Program-made: the position numbers and the translations under genes
Notes under the pieces: generated by a model
Seen by the model: only the letters and a program-made list of their open reading frames with translations
What the model was told of the DNA's origin: nothing
The model's database searches: none
In this document: piece by piece, positions 32,036-41,035 of the stretch
Position numbering within the stretch: position 1 is the first letter of the stretch
How the letters are laid out: the number at the start of each line of letters is the position of its first letter
DNA from: Alkalihalobacillus sp047302405
Lineage (GTDB): Bacteria; Bacillota; Bacilli; Bacillales; Bacillaceae_D
DNA: 64,000 bases
Assembly (NCBI RefSeq): GCF_047302405.1
Contig: NZ_CP154853.1
Coordinates: forward strand, 1,612,001 to 1,676,000
Direction of reading: 5' to 3'

Positions 32036-33610
32036 ATGAATGAAAAGGAGCAATTTTTAAAATTATTACAGCCATTGGTGAAGCGATTGTTTCGTTTCCA
32101 TCTTTATCGTTTTATCGGGCTGACCGTATTTTATACATTAATTGCGGCTTTATGTGTAACGGTTCTTTCGCGTTTTATCGCGATCCCTTTTATCCAGTAT
32201 TACTACTTTAGTTTATTTGGAATTGTCGCTCTCGTATGTTTGGTCTGGTTCATCCGAACAAGACCGAAGAGAGAAGAAGCCATCCATCGATTTGATGAAC
32301 AGGTTGGAGAAGAACGAGCGACTACTGCTTATTCTTTTTTGGATGACATTCGTCCGATAACTAGTTGGCAGCGTCAAGATGCGATAAAACGGATGAAGGA
32401 AAAAAAAGAAATGGTGTGGAGTGCGACGAAGCTCCAAATAAATGGAAAAAAAACATTAGTTGGCTTCCTTGCAGTCGTGCTGATGACTTTCTCCTTTTTC
32501 ATTCCAAGTCAATCGATGTTGCTAGCAAAAGAGAAAGAAACGGAAAAAAAGATCAATGATGAAACCGAAGAGCAGCTTCAAGACTTGGTTGGAAATGTTG
32601 ATGAAGAAATAATCGAACAGTTAAAAGAGAAGATGAAAGAGCAAGCAACAACGGATGAAGTGCTTGACGAAATTTTGAATGCGGAACAAAAGATAGAAGA
32701 GTTAAAGCAGCAGCTCGCTACAGAGGAAAAACAAACTTTAGATGGACTTGAATCCGATGATTTACAAGCAATTAAAGAAACGTTAGAAAAGAAAGACTCA
32801 CCTTCTTTAAAAGAACATTTGCAGCAATTAGTTGACGAAGGATTAACGGCTGCGATTGATGAACTGCAGCAAGCTCTTCAAAATGAGTATGTCGATTTTG
32901 AGGCGATGACAGAAGAAGAAAAAGATGAATTTCTTGCGAATCTAGAAGAGCAATTAAACGAATGGTTAGAAAACATGGAGAACTTGGAACAGCTGGTAGA
33001 ATTACAACAAAACTTACAGGAGCTTGCCCTCTCCCATCATCAGTCGATGTCTCAAGCTGGTATTGGGGGAAATCGCAACTTGTCCTTTAATCCATCCCAA
33101 ACGAATTCAAATGAAACGGTCCAATCGAATCCATCGAATGGCTCTAGCTCAAATTCAGATGGAGATTCATCTAGTCAAGAGGGGAATGAAAACAATTCTT
33201 CTTATCAAAATGGTGAAGGCGAGGGTTCTGGCAATGGCTCTGGCAATGGCTCTGGTAGTGGCTCTGGTAATGGAGCGGGAGCAGGTGCAGGAACTGGTGG
33301 AGCAGGTAGTGGTTCCGGTAATGGAACAGGAATGGGTAGTGGTGCTGGACAAGGGACAGGAACAAGAGAGCTGACGATACCTGAAAGAATCAATAGTGAC
33401 GACAACGCGGAAAATGATTTCTCAGAACTCGGCGAAGGAGATGCGGAAATTCAAGAAAGCGACCAAGTGCCAACGATGCGGGGGCAGGTCCGATCTTATC
33501 AAGAAGTTTTAGGAGAATACGAAGCGGCTTATCGTCAGAGTGTTGAGCGTCAAGCACTCCCAACTCATTTGGAAGCGATTATTGAAAGTTATTTTTCTGA
33601 ATTAAAATAA
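32036..33610 (+). CDS. Coiled-coil, Gly/Ser-rich membrane protein (DUF4175-like)
   Basis: 524 aa, function unknown. Two membrane helices near the N-terminus (about 25-70), a cytosolic stretch, and a third (about 140-160) lead into a long Glu/Gln/Leu-rich coiled coil (about 165-330). Then comes a low-complexity Ser/Asn/Gly linker (about 345-445) with repeats of GSGNGSG, and a conserved-looking C-terminal segment (QVPTMRGQVRSYQEVLGEYE). Proteins of similar build (DUF4175/DUF4159 neighbours) occur beside MoxR/vWA genes elsewhere. The linker length is likely variable among strains because its DNA is repetitive. It precedes the MoxR gene by 15 bp. Confidence 0.8.
   Translation: MNEKEQFLKLLQPLVKRLFRFHLYRFIGLTVFYTLIAALCVTVLSRFIAIPFIQYYYFSLFGIVALVCLVWFIRTRPKREEAIHRFDEQVGEERATTAYSFLDDIRPITSWQRQDAIKRMKEKKEMVWSATKLQINGKKTLVGFLAVVLMTFSFFIPSQSMLLAKEKETEKKINDETEEQLQDLVGNVDEEIIEQLKEKMKEQATTDEVLDEILNAEQKIEELKQQLATEEKQTLDGLESDDLQAIKETLEKKDSPSLKEHLQQLVDEGLTAAIDELQQALQNEYVDFEAMTEEEKDEFLANLEEQLNEWLENMENLEQLVELQQNLQELALSHHQSMSQAGIGGNRNLSFNPSQTNSNETVQSNPSNGSSSNSDGDSSSQEGNENNSSYQNGEGEGSGNGSGNGSGSGSGNGAGAGAGTGGAGSGSGNGTGMGSGAGQGTGTRELTIPERINSDDNAENDFSELGEGDAEIQESDQVPTMRGQVRSYQEVLGEYEAAYRQSVERQALPTHLEAIIESYFSELK
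33226..33362 (+). repeat. Short tandem repeats encoding a Gly/Ser/Asn linker
   Basis: Repeats of GGCTCTGGCAAT and variants (GGCTCTGGTAAT, GGTAGTGGTTCC) in frame inside the preceding coding region. Slippage or recombination here would change linker length in multiples of the 6- or 12-bp unit. Confidence 0.8.
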
Positions 33611-33625
33611 GAAGGGGGTAAAAAG

Positions 33626-34624
33626 ATGGAAGAAAAAATCCAGTCCTATGAGCAAGCAAAAGAAAAAATCGATCAAGTGTATGAAGAGGTGTCTTCCTTT
33701 ATTGTCGGACAAGAAAAAGCGAAAAAACAAGTGCTCTGGTCGTTGTTAGCGGGAGGGCATGCTTTGCTGGAAGGTTTACCAGGAGTTGGGAAGACGATGT
33801 TAATTCGAACATTTTCTGACGTTTTATCCTTATCTTTTTCAAGAATTCAATTTACACCGGATTTAATGCCATCTGATATTACGGGAACGATGATGATTAA
33901 CCAATCAGATGATCAAAAAAATCGTTTTCAATTTCATCAAGGACCGATTTTTTCGCAAATGGTCTTAGCAGATGAAATTAACCGTGCGACTCCGAAAACA
34001 CAAAGTGCCTTATTGGAAGCAATGGCTGAAAAAACGGTGACCGTAATGGGAGACACAAAGGTTTTACCCCAACCATTTTTTGTTTTGGCGACACAAAACC
34101 CAGTGGAACTAGAAGGGACGTATCCGTTACCTGAAGCTCAAATGGACCGTTTTCTTTGTAAAATCAAAATGGAATATCCAACAACGGATGAATTGAGACT
34201 GATTGTAACGAGGACCGTGAATCAGACTGATATTGCCTTAAAAGAAGTGATGGACGAACAGCAATTGCTTCATTTGCAACATTTAGTCAAGGACATTTTG
34301 ATCGCAGATGAAGTGTTGGATTATGCGATTACGCTTATTCAAGCGACACAACCACATTCGGAACTTTCTTCTGATAAGGTAAAAAGATATGTGAGGTATG
34401 GAGCAGGGCCACGAGGACTGCAAAGTATGATTAGATTAGCCAAGGCCCGTGCCTTAACAGAAGGACGTGTTCATGTTTCGATTGGCGATATTAAAGAAGT
34501 GTGCACCCCTGTATTACGTCACCGAATTTTCTTAACATTTGAAGGGGAAGCAGATGGGTATGATGCAGATTCGATTTTAGCTGAAATTATTACTCAATTG
34601 CATGAGGTAGGTGGGCGGGTATGA
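33626..34624 (+). CDS. MoxR-family AAA+ ATPase
   Basis: 332 aa. Walker A GLPGVGKTML (about 53-60), Walker B with sensor MVLADEINRATPKTQSALLE (about 112-130), sensor I VLATQNPVE and arginine-finger/lid region are complete. MoxR ATPases act as chaperones that activate or insert cofactors into partner proteins, usually vWA-domain proteins encoded next to them; this agrees with the three vWA-type genes that follow. The stop overlaps the DUF58 start by four bases. Confidence 0.96.
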   Translation: MEEKIQSYEQAKEKIDQVYEEVSSFIVGQEKAKKQVLWSLLAGGHALLEGLPGVGKTMLIRTFSDVLSLSFSRIQFTPDLMPSDITGTMMINQSDDQKNRFQFHQGPIFSQMVLADEINRATPKTQSALLEAMAEKTVTVMGDTKVLPQPFFVLATQNPVELEGTYPLPEAQMDRFLCKIKMEYPTTDELRLIVTRTVNQTDIALKEVMDEQQLLHLQHLVKDILIADEVLDYAITLIQATQPHSELSSDKVKRYVRYGAGPRGLQSMIRLAKARALTEGRVHVSIGDIKEVCTPVLRHRIFLTFEGEADGYDADSILAEIITQLHEVGGRV

Positions 34625-35484
34625 AACCGCTGCTCTCCTCTCAATTAGAGGCTCGTCTAAAAAAAGTTCAATTTACAACGAAAAAACGATTATCAGCGGG
34701 GCAGCAAGGGAATCGAAGCGCAACCGGATTTGGTCGAACCCTTGATTTTTCTGATTATAGGATGTATCACCCTGGCGATGATTTAAGGCAAATTGATTGG
34801 AATGTTTATGCTCGGACAAATAAACATTATATTAAACGTTATTTAGACGAAAAAGAAATGCATGTGGCGATTTATATCGACTGCTCTTTATCGATGGGTT
34901 TTAATGAAGCGAAATGGCATCGAATGAAACAACTTGCCGCCCTTTTAGGTTATATCGGTTTTTCTAGTGGTGATAGAGTAAGTGTAATTCCAGTGTCACC
35001 AAAAGAAAAACCATTTCTTCATAAAAAAGGGGGAAGTTATACGGAAGGAATGATTTCCTTTTTAAACCAAATCAAAGCCGGCGATACAGGCTCTTTTTTT
35101 GAGCAACTCGTCCATTTTCGTCAGAGCAGAGCATCCGTTCATTTTTTAATTACGGATTGTTATGAGGAAAGTCATCTCATCATCGAAAAAGTGAGTCAGT
35201 TTCAATCGCATCAACCGTTAATGGTCATTCAAATGACGACTGAAGAAGAGCTGAATCCGTCGATACGTGGCGATAAAAAATTGATCGATAGTGAATCAAA
35301 GGGTTATGTCAATGTGACGGTACGAAAATCAACTGTCCAGGCTTATCAAGAGCGGATGAATACACATTTTCAGCAAATAAAGAATACATTTGTCAAGCGA
35401 GGCATTTCGATTGTCCAAATAAATGCCGATGCTCCATTAGAAGAAATGCTCATGTTATTAAAAAAAGAACGGTTTATTTTATAA
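34621..35484 (+). CDS. DUF58 protein with a vWA-like fold
   Basis: 287 aa. The classic DUF58 signature is present in two parts: GFGRTLDFSDYRMYHPGDDL (about 38-57) and RQIDWNVYARTNKHYIKRYL (about 58-77). An inner MIDAS-like DCSLSM (about 90) suggests metal-dependent binding. DUF58 proteins are nearly always encoded beside MoxR and are presumed to be its substrates. There are no membrane helices. Translationally coupled to moxR. Confidence 0.93.
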   Translation: MKPLLSSQLEARLKKVQFTTKKRLSAGQQGNRSATGFGRTLDFSDYRMYHPGDDLRQIDWNVYARTNKHYIKRYLDEKEMHVAIYIDCSLSMGFNEAKWHRMKQLAALLGYIGFSSGDRVSVIPVSPKEKPFLHKKGGSYTEGMISFLNQIKAGDTGSFFEQLVHFRQSRASVHFLITDCYEESHLIIEKVSQFQSHQPLMVIQMTTEEELNPSIRGDKKLIDSESKGYVNVTVRKSTVQAYQERMNTHFQQIKNTFVKRGISIVQINADAPLEEMLMLLKKERFIL

Positions 35485-35517
35485 CGTCAATCATTCTCAC
35501 TTGTAAGGGGGTGCGAT

Positions 35518-37323
35518 ATGGGATTCGTTTCACCATGGTTTTTAACAACATTCATTTTTCTTGCTGGATTAGTGGCGATTTATATGTTTAAAAAACAATA
35601 TGAAGATAAACAGATTGCTTCGGATTTATTTTGGAGAGAAGCAATGAATGAATGGCAAGCAACAAAATGGTGGCATAAATTACAAAAACATCTGCTCTTT
35701 TATTTGCAATTTCTGATTATTTTATTACTCATATTTGCCTTAATTCGCCCCTTTTCAGAAGTACAGCAAGAAGTAGAAGGAGAACATATTATTATCTTAT
35801 TAGATACGTCTGCTTCGATGTCAGCTAAGTCCAATGAAGAGCAATCAAGATTTGAGCATGCGAAAGCAGAGATTGAAATTTTATTAGATAAAGTACAAAA
35901 CAACCAACAAGTAAGCTTCCTTTTAGTTGGACAAACGTCTGAATTAGCGGTCACAAAGACGACGAATTCAAATGAAATAAAAGAGGTGCTTCAATCAAGT
36001 GAATTGAGTTTTGAGGAAGCTAATTTTCCGTATGCTTTATCCTTAGTGGATGCTCTTTCCGTTGAACAAAATCTTTCTGTACATATTTATTCGGATCAAT
36101 TAAAAGAAGAAGAGTTAGCAATAGAAGGAGATTATCCACTTTATGTTCATAATATCGGAAAAGAAAATAGTAATAATGCTGGCATCGGGGCATTTGTGAT
36201 GCTGGAAAGTGAACAAAAGGGTTTTTTACAACTATATAATGAATCTGCCGCTGAAAAAGTAGTCGAATATCAAGTGAAAGTGGATGGGGAATGGTTATTA
36301 ACGGAAACGGCAACATTAGCAGGAGCGCAATCAACGTTTATCGAAATCGAATCGATTCCAGCAGGTTTTACGTATGAAGCGGTCATTCAAAATGAAGATG
36401 ATTACGAATTAGATAATCGTATCGTTACCTTTAGTCAAATCGTTGAGCAACCGACCGTCTATGCAGTTGGTCATTTAAGTCCATTTTTGCTGCAGCTATT
36501 GCCACAGATTAGCGAGCAAATTGTCTTGGCTGATTCATATGAGTCGATTCATGAATTTGAACCGAATTCTGTTATTGTTACCGATTCAAACGAGGGAGAA
36601 TGGCCAGGGAAACCGACCTTGTTTATTGCAGTAAACGAAGGCGGACCATTGCGGTTTTCAGATAAAAGAGAATTAACGGTACGTCCAACCCAGCAAACAG
36701 GTGAAGCTTTATTAAATTATCTCGATTTTTCTTCTGTTTTTGTCTCGTTAGCTAGGGAGAGAGAGGAAGAATTATTGACAGAGGCACTTGTTCAAAGTGA
36801 CTCCGTCGCTTTAATTGAGCGTGGGGTATTGGATAACGAGCCGTTTCTTTCGATTAACTTTGATTTACATGATTCCGATTGGCCATTAAAGCCTGATTTC
36901 CCAATTTTTATGTATCAAGCGATAGATTATTTAGCGGGGGACACGACATTATTAGGTTATTTCTCCCCATCTGAAAGAAGAGAAATTCATTTTCCGAATA
37001 TAGGAATCTATCAATTGATCGATGAAAACGGAAGAATTTTAAATGAATGGAGTTCAGAAGAGCCGTTTATACAAGCACCGAAAAAACCAGGTCTCTATCA
37101 GCTTAAACATCAAGATGGTGAAGTGGAACAACAACTATTTGTCCAGTTGCCAGAACGCGACAATCAAATCACTGTTGAGCCTTCTTTTGAAATCGGACAA
37201 AGTCAAGGAAGTTCGGGAGCTCATCAGTTGAATTTAAAGGAATTTGGTCATTGGTTATTGCTGATTGCTTTAGGATTATTGCTAGTGGAATGGGAGGTGT
37301 ACCGACGTGAGCTTCGAGTTTAG
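35518..37323 (+). CDS. BatA-type membrane-anchored vWA protein, 601 aa
   Basis: An N-terminal BatA-type membrane pair (residues 1-25 and about 60-80) is followed by a vWA domain with the MIDAS start LLDTSASMS (about 98-106), a beta-rich region (about 220-320) and an amidotransferase-like Rossmann segment (about 320-440). A C-terminal helix (LLLIALGLLLVEWEVYRR, about 580-597) anchors it. It would expose the vWA domain outside the cytosol. The following gene starts 17 bases before its stop codon. Probably assembled or activated with the MoxR ATPase. Confidence 0.88.
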   Translation: MGFVSPWFLTTFIFLAGLVAIYMFKKQYEDKQIASDLFWREAMNEWQATKWWHKLQKHLLFYLQFLIILLLIFALIRPFSEVQQEVEGEHIIILLDTSASMSAKSNEEQSRFEHAKAEIEILLDKVQNNQQVSFLLVGQTSELAVTKTTNSNEIKEVLQSSELSFEEANFPYALSLVDALSVEQNLSVHIYSDQLKEEELAIEGDYPLYVHNIGKENSNNAGIGAFVMLESEQKGFLQLYNESAAEKVVEYQVKVDGEWLLTETATLAGAQSTFIEIESIPAGFTYEAVIQNEDDYELDNRIVTFSQIVEQPTVYAVGHLSPFLLQLLPQISEQIVLADSYESIHEFEPNSVIVTDSNEGEWPGKPTLFIAVNEGGPLRFSDKRELTVRPTQQTGEALLNYLDFSSVFVSLAREREEELLTEALVQSDSVALIERGVLDNEPFLSINFDLHDSDWPLKPDFPIFMYQAIDYLAGDTTLLGYFSPSERREIHFPNIGIYQLIDENGRILNEWSSEEPFIQAPKKPGLYQLKHQDGEVEQQLFVQLPERDNQITVEPSFEIGQSQGSSGAHQLNLKEFGHWLLLIALGLLLVEWEVYRRELRV

Positions 37324-40069
37324 TCAACCTGTCTATTTTCTCTTATTTCTCCTCGTCATTCCGGCTCTCCTCTTTTTTTTATGGCCACTAAAAGAAAAGA
37401 AGAAAGGGGAAACCAAACTCATTGTTGGGATCCGCTCTCTAGTATTCGCTCTGATTATACTTGCATTAGCTGACCCATCTCTTGTGTTAACATCTAAGGT
37501 CATTGATACCGTCTTTGTCCTTGATCGATCGGATTCAGTTGGAGAGAGGGAACTGGAAATGGAGCGATTTATAGTTGACGCTGTTAATGGGAAAAAGGAA
37601 GAGGACACCTTTTCGATTGTCTCGTTTGCTAATGAAGCGGTTGTTGAACGGTTGCCAGGCACCCAGACTCCTTTTACTTTAAATGAAAAACTAGCAGCTG
37701 GACAAACGAATATGGAAGCGGGGTTACAAGTAGCTTTAAGTTTATTTCCTGAACGAACTGGCCGAATTGTTTTAATCAGTGATGGACTTGAGACAAAAGG
37801 AGATGCGACTTTAGTAACGAATATAGCTAAACAACAAGGTGTGACAGTAGATACTTATTTAATAGACCAAGAAGAAAAAATGGATGTGGCTATCCGTGAT
37901 TTGAGCGTTTCACAGCAGGTGTATAGTGGGGAAAAAGCCAATATTACATTTGATGTGACCAGTTCTACAGACATAGAGGGTGATTTAAGAATTCGTTTAA
38001 ATCGTGATGTCATCATTGATGAGACACTTTCTTTAAAAGAAGGGATGAATACCTTTCAATACGCTTATCTTGCTTCTGAACCAGGTCTTAATTTAATTAG
38101 TGTGGAAATCAACGCAACAGGAGATCAAATTTCTGAAAATAATCATCTAATGGCTACTTCACAAGTCATGGGAGAACCAAAGGTGTTAATCGTAGAAGGG
38201 GAAGTGGGGGCAGCTGAAAATCTTGTCCAAGCGTTAACATTGACTGGTTTTCAATACGAAAGAATGAGCGTGGAATCATTTCCCTCCAATCTCAATCATC
38301 TTTTAAACTACGAAGCGGTTATTTTTGCCAATGTTTCCGCTGTTTCCTTATCTGAAGAAAAAATGGAGTTAATGGAAACAGCAGTAAAACAATTTGGTGT
38401 TGGTTTTATGATGACAGGTGGGGAACAAAGTTTTGGACTTGGTGGCTATTTTAAAACGCCGATTGAAGATATCTTACCTGTTGAGATGGAAGTAAAAGGG
38501 GAAGAAGAACTTCCTTCGTTAGGAATCATTTTTGTTATTGACCGTTCTGGTTCGATGGACGGCTACCGGCTACAATTAGCCAAAGAAGCTGCTGCTCGGT
38601 CGGTTGAGTTGTTAAGAGAACAAGATACGGTAGGAGTAATTGCCTTTGATGACACGCCGTGGCAAATCGTTGAAACGGGTCCAATTGAGGACGTCCAAGA
38701 AGTGGCTGACCAAATTGCCTCAATCACTCCAGGTGGGGGCACAGAAATTTTTGGTGCTTTAGACTTTGCCTATCCTCAGTTATTAGAGGAGGAGCTTCAG
38801 CGAAAGCATATCATTTTGCTAACGGATGGAGAGTCTTATTCAGGGGGCGATTACCAAACGTTAATTGAAGGTGGCCTAGAGGAATCTGTTACCCTCTCAA
38901 CGGTTGCGATTAGTTCAGGGGCGAATCATCAGTTGTTGGAAGAACTCGCTGAATATGGGTCTGGGCGTTTTTACTCCGTCTATGATGAAAGTACGATTCC
39001 GAGTATTTTATCAAGAGAAACGATTATGATGACGAGAACTTATATTGAAGATCATCCATTTTATCCGACGGTGGTAAGGGATTCAGAATGGACACCGTTA
39101 TGGTCGAATGGGATAGCAGAAATGAACGCGTATATTGCAACGACAAACAAACCTCGGGCCGAGCTCATTTTAGAAAGTGAAAAAGGCGATCCTGTTTTAT
39201 CGAGGTGGCAATATGGATTAGGCAAGACGATTGCTTGGACTTCTGATTTACAAGGCCAATGGGCTGGAAATTGGGCCTCTTGGCAAGAGTGGCCGACGTT
39301 TCTTAATCAGCTAGTCACTTGGATGTTACCTTCAGCCCAAACGGAATCCTTTCATGTCAAACAAACACAACATGGGTCCACTACAAAGCTAGAGTTAACG
39401 ACAGAGAGCGAGATAGCCTCCTTACTTGATGCCCAACTCGTGAATGAATCTGGTCAGCAAGTTGAAAGTCAATTTAGAATGGTCGCACCAGGAAATTATG
39501 AATTGTCATTTGAAGCGGATGCGGGCATTCATTATTTACAGCTCACTGATCAGTTAGAGGAATCGACGTCTATTTATCAAACGAGTCTTTCCGTACCTTA
39601 TTCGGCTGAATATGAGTCAAAAGAAGCGGATGAAGCTTTTTTAGCAGAACTTGCGTCGAATGGAGGAGGGGAATTACTGTTAGAGCCAGAACAAGTATTT
39701 CGACCGTTAGAAAACCCGAAACAAGAACGGGAAGCTGTTGGTCATTGGTTGATTCTTCTTGCTTTAGCCCTCTTTTTTAGTGAAATCGTCATTCGTCGTT
39801 TTGGTTTACCACGTCTCAAAGGAATGAAAAGAAGACAAGCGACAGAAAAGGCAGCTCCAAAATCGACGTTTTCCTCATTAAATCAGCGAGCGAAAAGAGA
39901 GGCCAAAGCAAAAACGGCCCTTCAAGAAAAAACAACGATGGATCAAAAACGAGATACTTCAAAACAAATGAAGGCAAGGAAAGAATCTGTAAAAGAAAAA
40001 CCGACAGAATTAGCTAAACAAGATATGATGAAACGATTATTAGAAGCGAAAAAGAATAAAAAACGATAG
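37307..40069 (+). CDS. Large double-vWA membrane protein, 920 aa
   Basis: Two N-terminal membrane helices (about 8-28, 37-56), a first vWA with VLDRSDSVG (about 70-78), a beta domain, an amidotransferase-like segment (about 295-400, TGGEQSFGLGGYFK), a second and more complete vWA with VIDRSGSMDG (about 410) and LLTDGESYSGG, then a beta domain and a final helix (about 810-830). A long Lys/Gln-rich basic tail (about 840-920) faces the cytosol. The tail may contact the MoxR ATPase or nucleic acid (inference). GTG start at 37307 after GGGAGGTG. Last gene of the operon. Confidence 0.88.
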   Translation: MSFEFSQPVYFLLFLLVIPALLFFLWPLKEKKKGETKLIVGIRSLVFALIILALADPSLVLTSKVIDTVFVLDRSDSVGERELEMERFIVDAVNGKKEEDTFSIVSFANEAVVERLPGTQTPFTLNEKLAAGQTNMEAGLQVALSLFPERTGRIVLISDGLETKGDATLVTNIAKQQGVTVDTYLIDQEEKMDVAIRDLSVSQQVYSGEKANITFDVTSSTDIEGDLRIRLNRDVIIDETLSLKEGMNTFQYAYLASEPGLNLISVEINATGDQISENNHLMATSQVMGEPKVLIVEGEVGAAENLVQALTLTGFQYERMSVESFPSNLNHLLNYEAVIFANVSAVSLSEEKMELMETAVKQFGVGFMMTGGEQSFGLGGYFKTPIEDILPVEMEVKGEEELPSLGIIFVIDRSGSMDGYRLQLAKEAAARSVELLREQDTVGVIAFDDTPWQIVETGPIEDVQEVADQIASITPGGGTEIFGALDFAYPQLLEEELQRKHIILLTDGESYSGGDYQTLIEGGLEESVTLSTVAISSGANHQLLEELAEYGSGRFYSVYDESTIPSILSRETIMMTRTYIEDHPFYPTVVRDSEWTPLWSNGIAEMNAYIATTNKPRAELILESEKGDPVLSRWQYGLGKTIAWTSDLQGQWAGNWASWQEWPTFLNQLVTWMLPSAQTESFHVKQTQHGSTTKLELTTESEIASLLDAQLVNESGQQVESQFRMVAPGNYELSFEADAGIHYLQLTDQLEESTSIYQTSLSVPYSAEYESKEADEAFLAELASNGGGELLLEPEQVFRPLENPKQEREAVGHWLILLALALFFSEIVIRRFGLPRLKGMKRRQATEKAAPKSTFSSLNQRAKREAKAKTALQEKTTMDQKRDTSKQMKARKESVKEKPTELAKQDMMKRLLEAKKNKKR

Positions 40070-40076
40070 AATCCTG

Positions 40077-40110
40077 TCGTATATTCGAATATAAGGATAT
40101 ACGGCTTCTT
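40077..40110 (+). terminator. Terminator of the MoxR/vWA operon
   Basis: TCGTATAT pairs with ATATACGG across a 12-nt loop, followed by CTTCTTTTTG. Confidence 0.6.
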
Positions 40111-40203
40111 TTTGTCGGAAAATCCTGTCATATCAAGAGCAATTAATTAAAATAGAAAATAAATAAAAAAATAGAATGAAAATTAAGAAAAATTCATAGC
40201 ATT

Positions 40204-40225
40204 ATGTAAGGGCTTACATTATAAT
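40204..40225 (+). promoter_or_regulatory. Palindromic operator overlapping a -10 element
   Basis: ATGTAAG-GG-CTTACAT (40204-40219) runs directly into TATAAT (40220-40225). There is no good -35, so expression may need an activator or be set by a repressor. The regulator is unknown. Confidence 0.5.
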
Positions 40226-40270
40226 GGTGATAACGATAGTTTAATTATTCTTGTAAAGGGTGTGTAAACG

Positions 40271-40705
40271 ATGGAAACAAACTTCAATGATTTCTCGGTA
40301 CACATGTCAAAAGAGCAGTTGAATCAAATGGTTTATGAAGTGATGAGTGATAACTATCGAATTTTTTGGGGCTTTAATGAAGGGAAAATGATCTTAAATA
40401 TTTACAACAAGGAAGTGAACAATAAACTAACCTTTATTAAACGTAGTGGTTCAATGGAGCTAATTGATGTTGATTTAAAAAGTTCAACGGTAGAAAAAGC
40501 TTTAAAGAAATCTACTAAAGATGCAACTAAAAAGGCGATCAAGAAAAAAGCAAAAAAAGACCGACCGAAAATGGACATTCAAACGGATATTGACAATGAA
40601 TTGGGACGGTTACATTGGTACATCCAGCAAGGCGAACGATTAAAAGTCAAAAAAGTAAAACGACTATTAGCGGAGTTAGTAGAAGAATTAAGTGAGCATG
40701 CATAA
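40271..40705 (+). CDS. Conserved hypothetical protein, 144 aa
   Basis: Not recognised. A mixed N-terminal domain (residues 1-75, YRIFWGFNEGKMILNIYNKE) is followed by a strongly basic linker (KKSTKDATKKAIKKKAKKDR, about 79-98) and a C-terminal helical segment (about 105-142). No membrane segment or signal is seen. The basic linker could bind nucleic acid or lipid. It is monocistronic, with its own promoter/operator and terminator. It lies between the MoxR operon and the IS66 element. Confidence 0.65.
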   Translation: METNFNDFSVHMSKEQLNQMVYEVMSDNYRIFWGFNEGKMILNIYNKEVNNKLTFIKRSGSMELIDVDLKSSTVEKALKKSTKDATKKAIKKKAKKDRPKMDIQTDIDNELGRLHWYIQQGERLKVKKVKRLLAELVEELSEHA

Positions 40706-40715
40706 AGACTTTTGA

Positions 40716-40746
40716 AAACATGGACGGTTTTGTGCCATGTTTTTTT
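40716..40746 (+). terminator. Terminator after the 144-aa gene
   Basis: AACATGG, 11 nt, CCATGTT followed by TTTTT. Confidence 0.75.
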
Positions 40747-40780
40747 GTTTGAAGTGATTCGTACCGTAATTCGTCGAAGC

Positions 40781-40845
40781 CGGAGTTTTCATTGCCAATC
40801 CGAGTTAATAAGCACTCTAATTCCTCAAAGCTGGAGTACCGCCAA
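40781..40845 (+). repeat. Family-4 short repeat, copy 1
   Basis: CGGAGTTTTCATTGCCAATC then CGAGTTAATAAGCACTCTAA and a closing CTGGAGTACCGCC. A copy lies at 50789-50851 and a deleted form at 49292-49309. Confidence 0.6.
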
Positions 40846-40871
40846 CATTTTTAAGAAAAATTCGACATAAG

Positions 40872-40909
40872 AAAAGCCAAATACCTGTACGTTATGGAAT
40901 TTGGCTTTT
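40872..40909 (+). terminator. Bidirectional hairpin near the IS66 left flank
   Basis: AAAAGCCAAAT and ATTTGGCTTTT around a 16-nt loop, with A-rich and T-rich flanks. No gene for it is apparent on either side except, at a distance, the 144-aa gene. Confidence 0.5.
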
Positions 40910-41035
40910 GCTTTGGTTAGTTTTTATTTAAGGGCCTTATTTGCAGTAAATTCACCTAATCGAGTAACATTCCGAGCTGAATCGTAAGCGTCAAATAGTC
41001 CCCACCTATTAAAGAGATGGGGACTAACTTATAAT

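Noticed and set aside
33024..33405. Several frames on both strands across the Gly/Ser repeat
   Set aside because: Long frames in all phases are a by-product of the repetitive GC-biased DNA.
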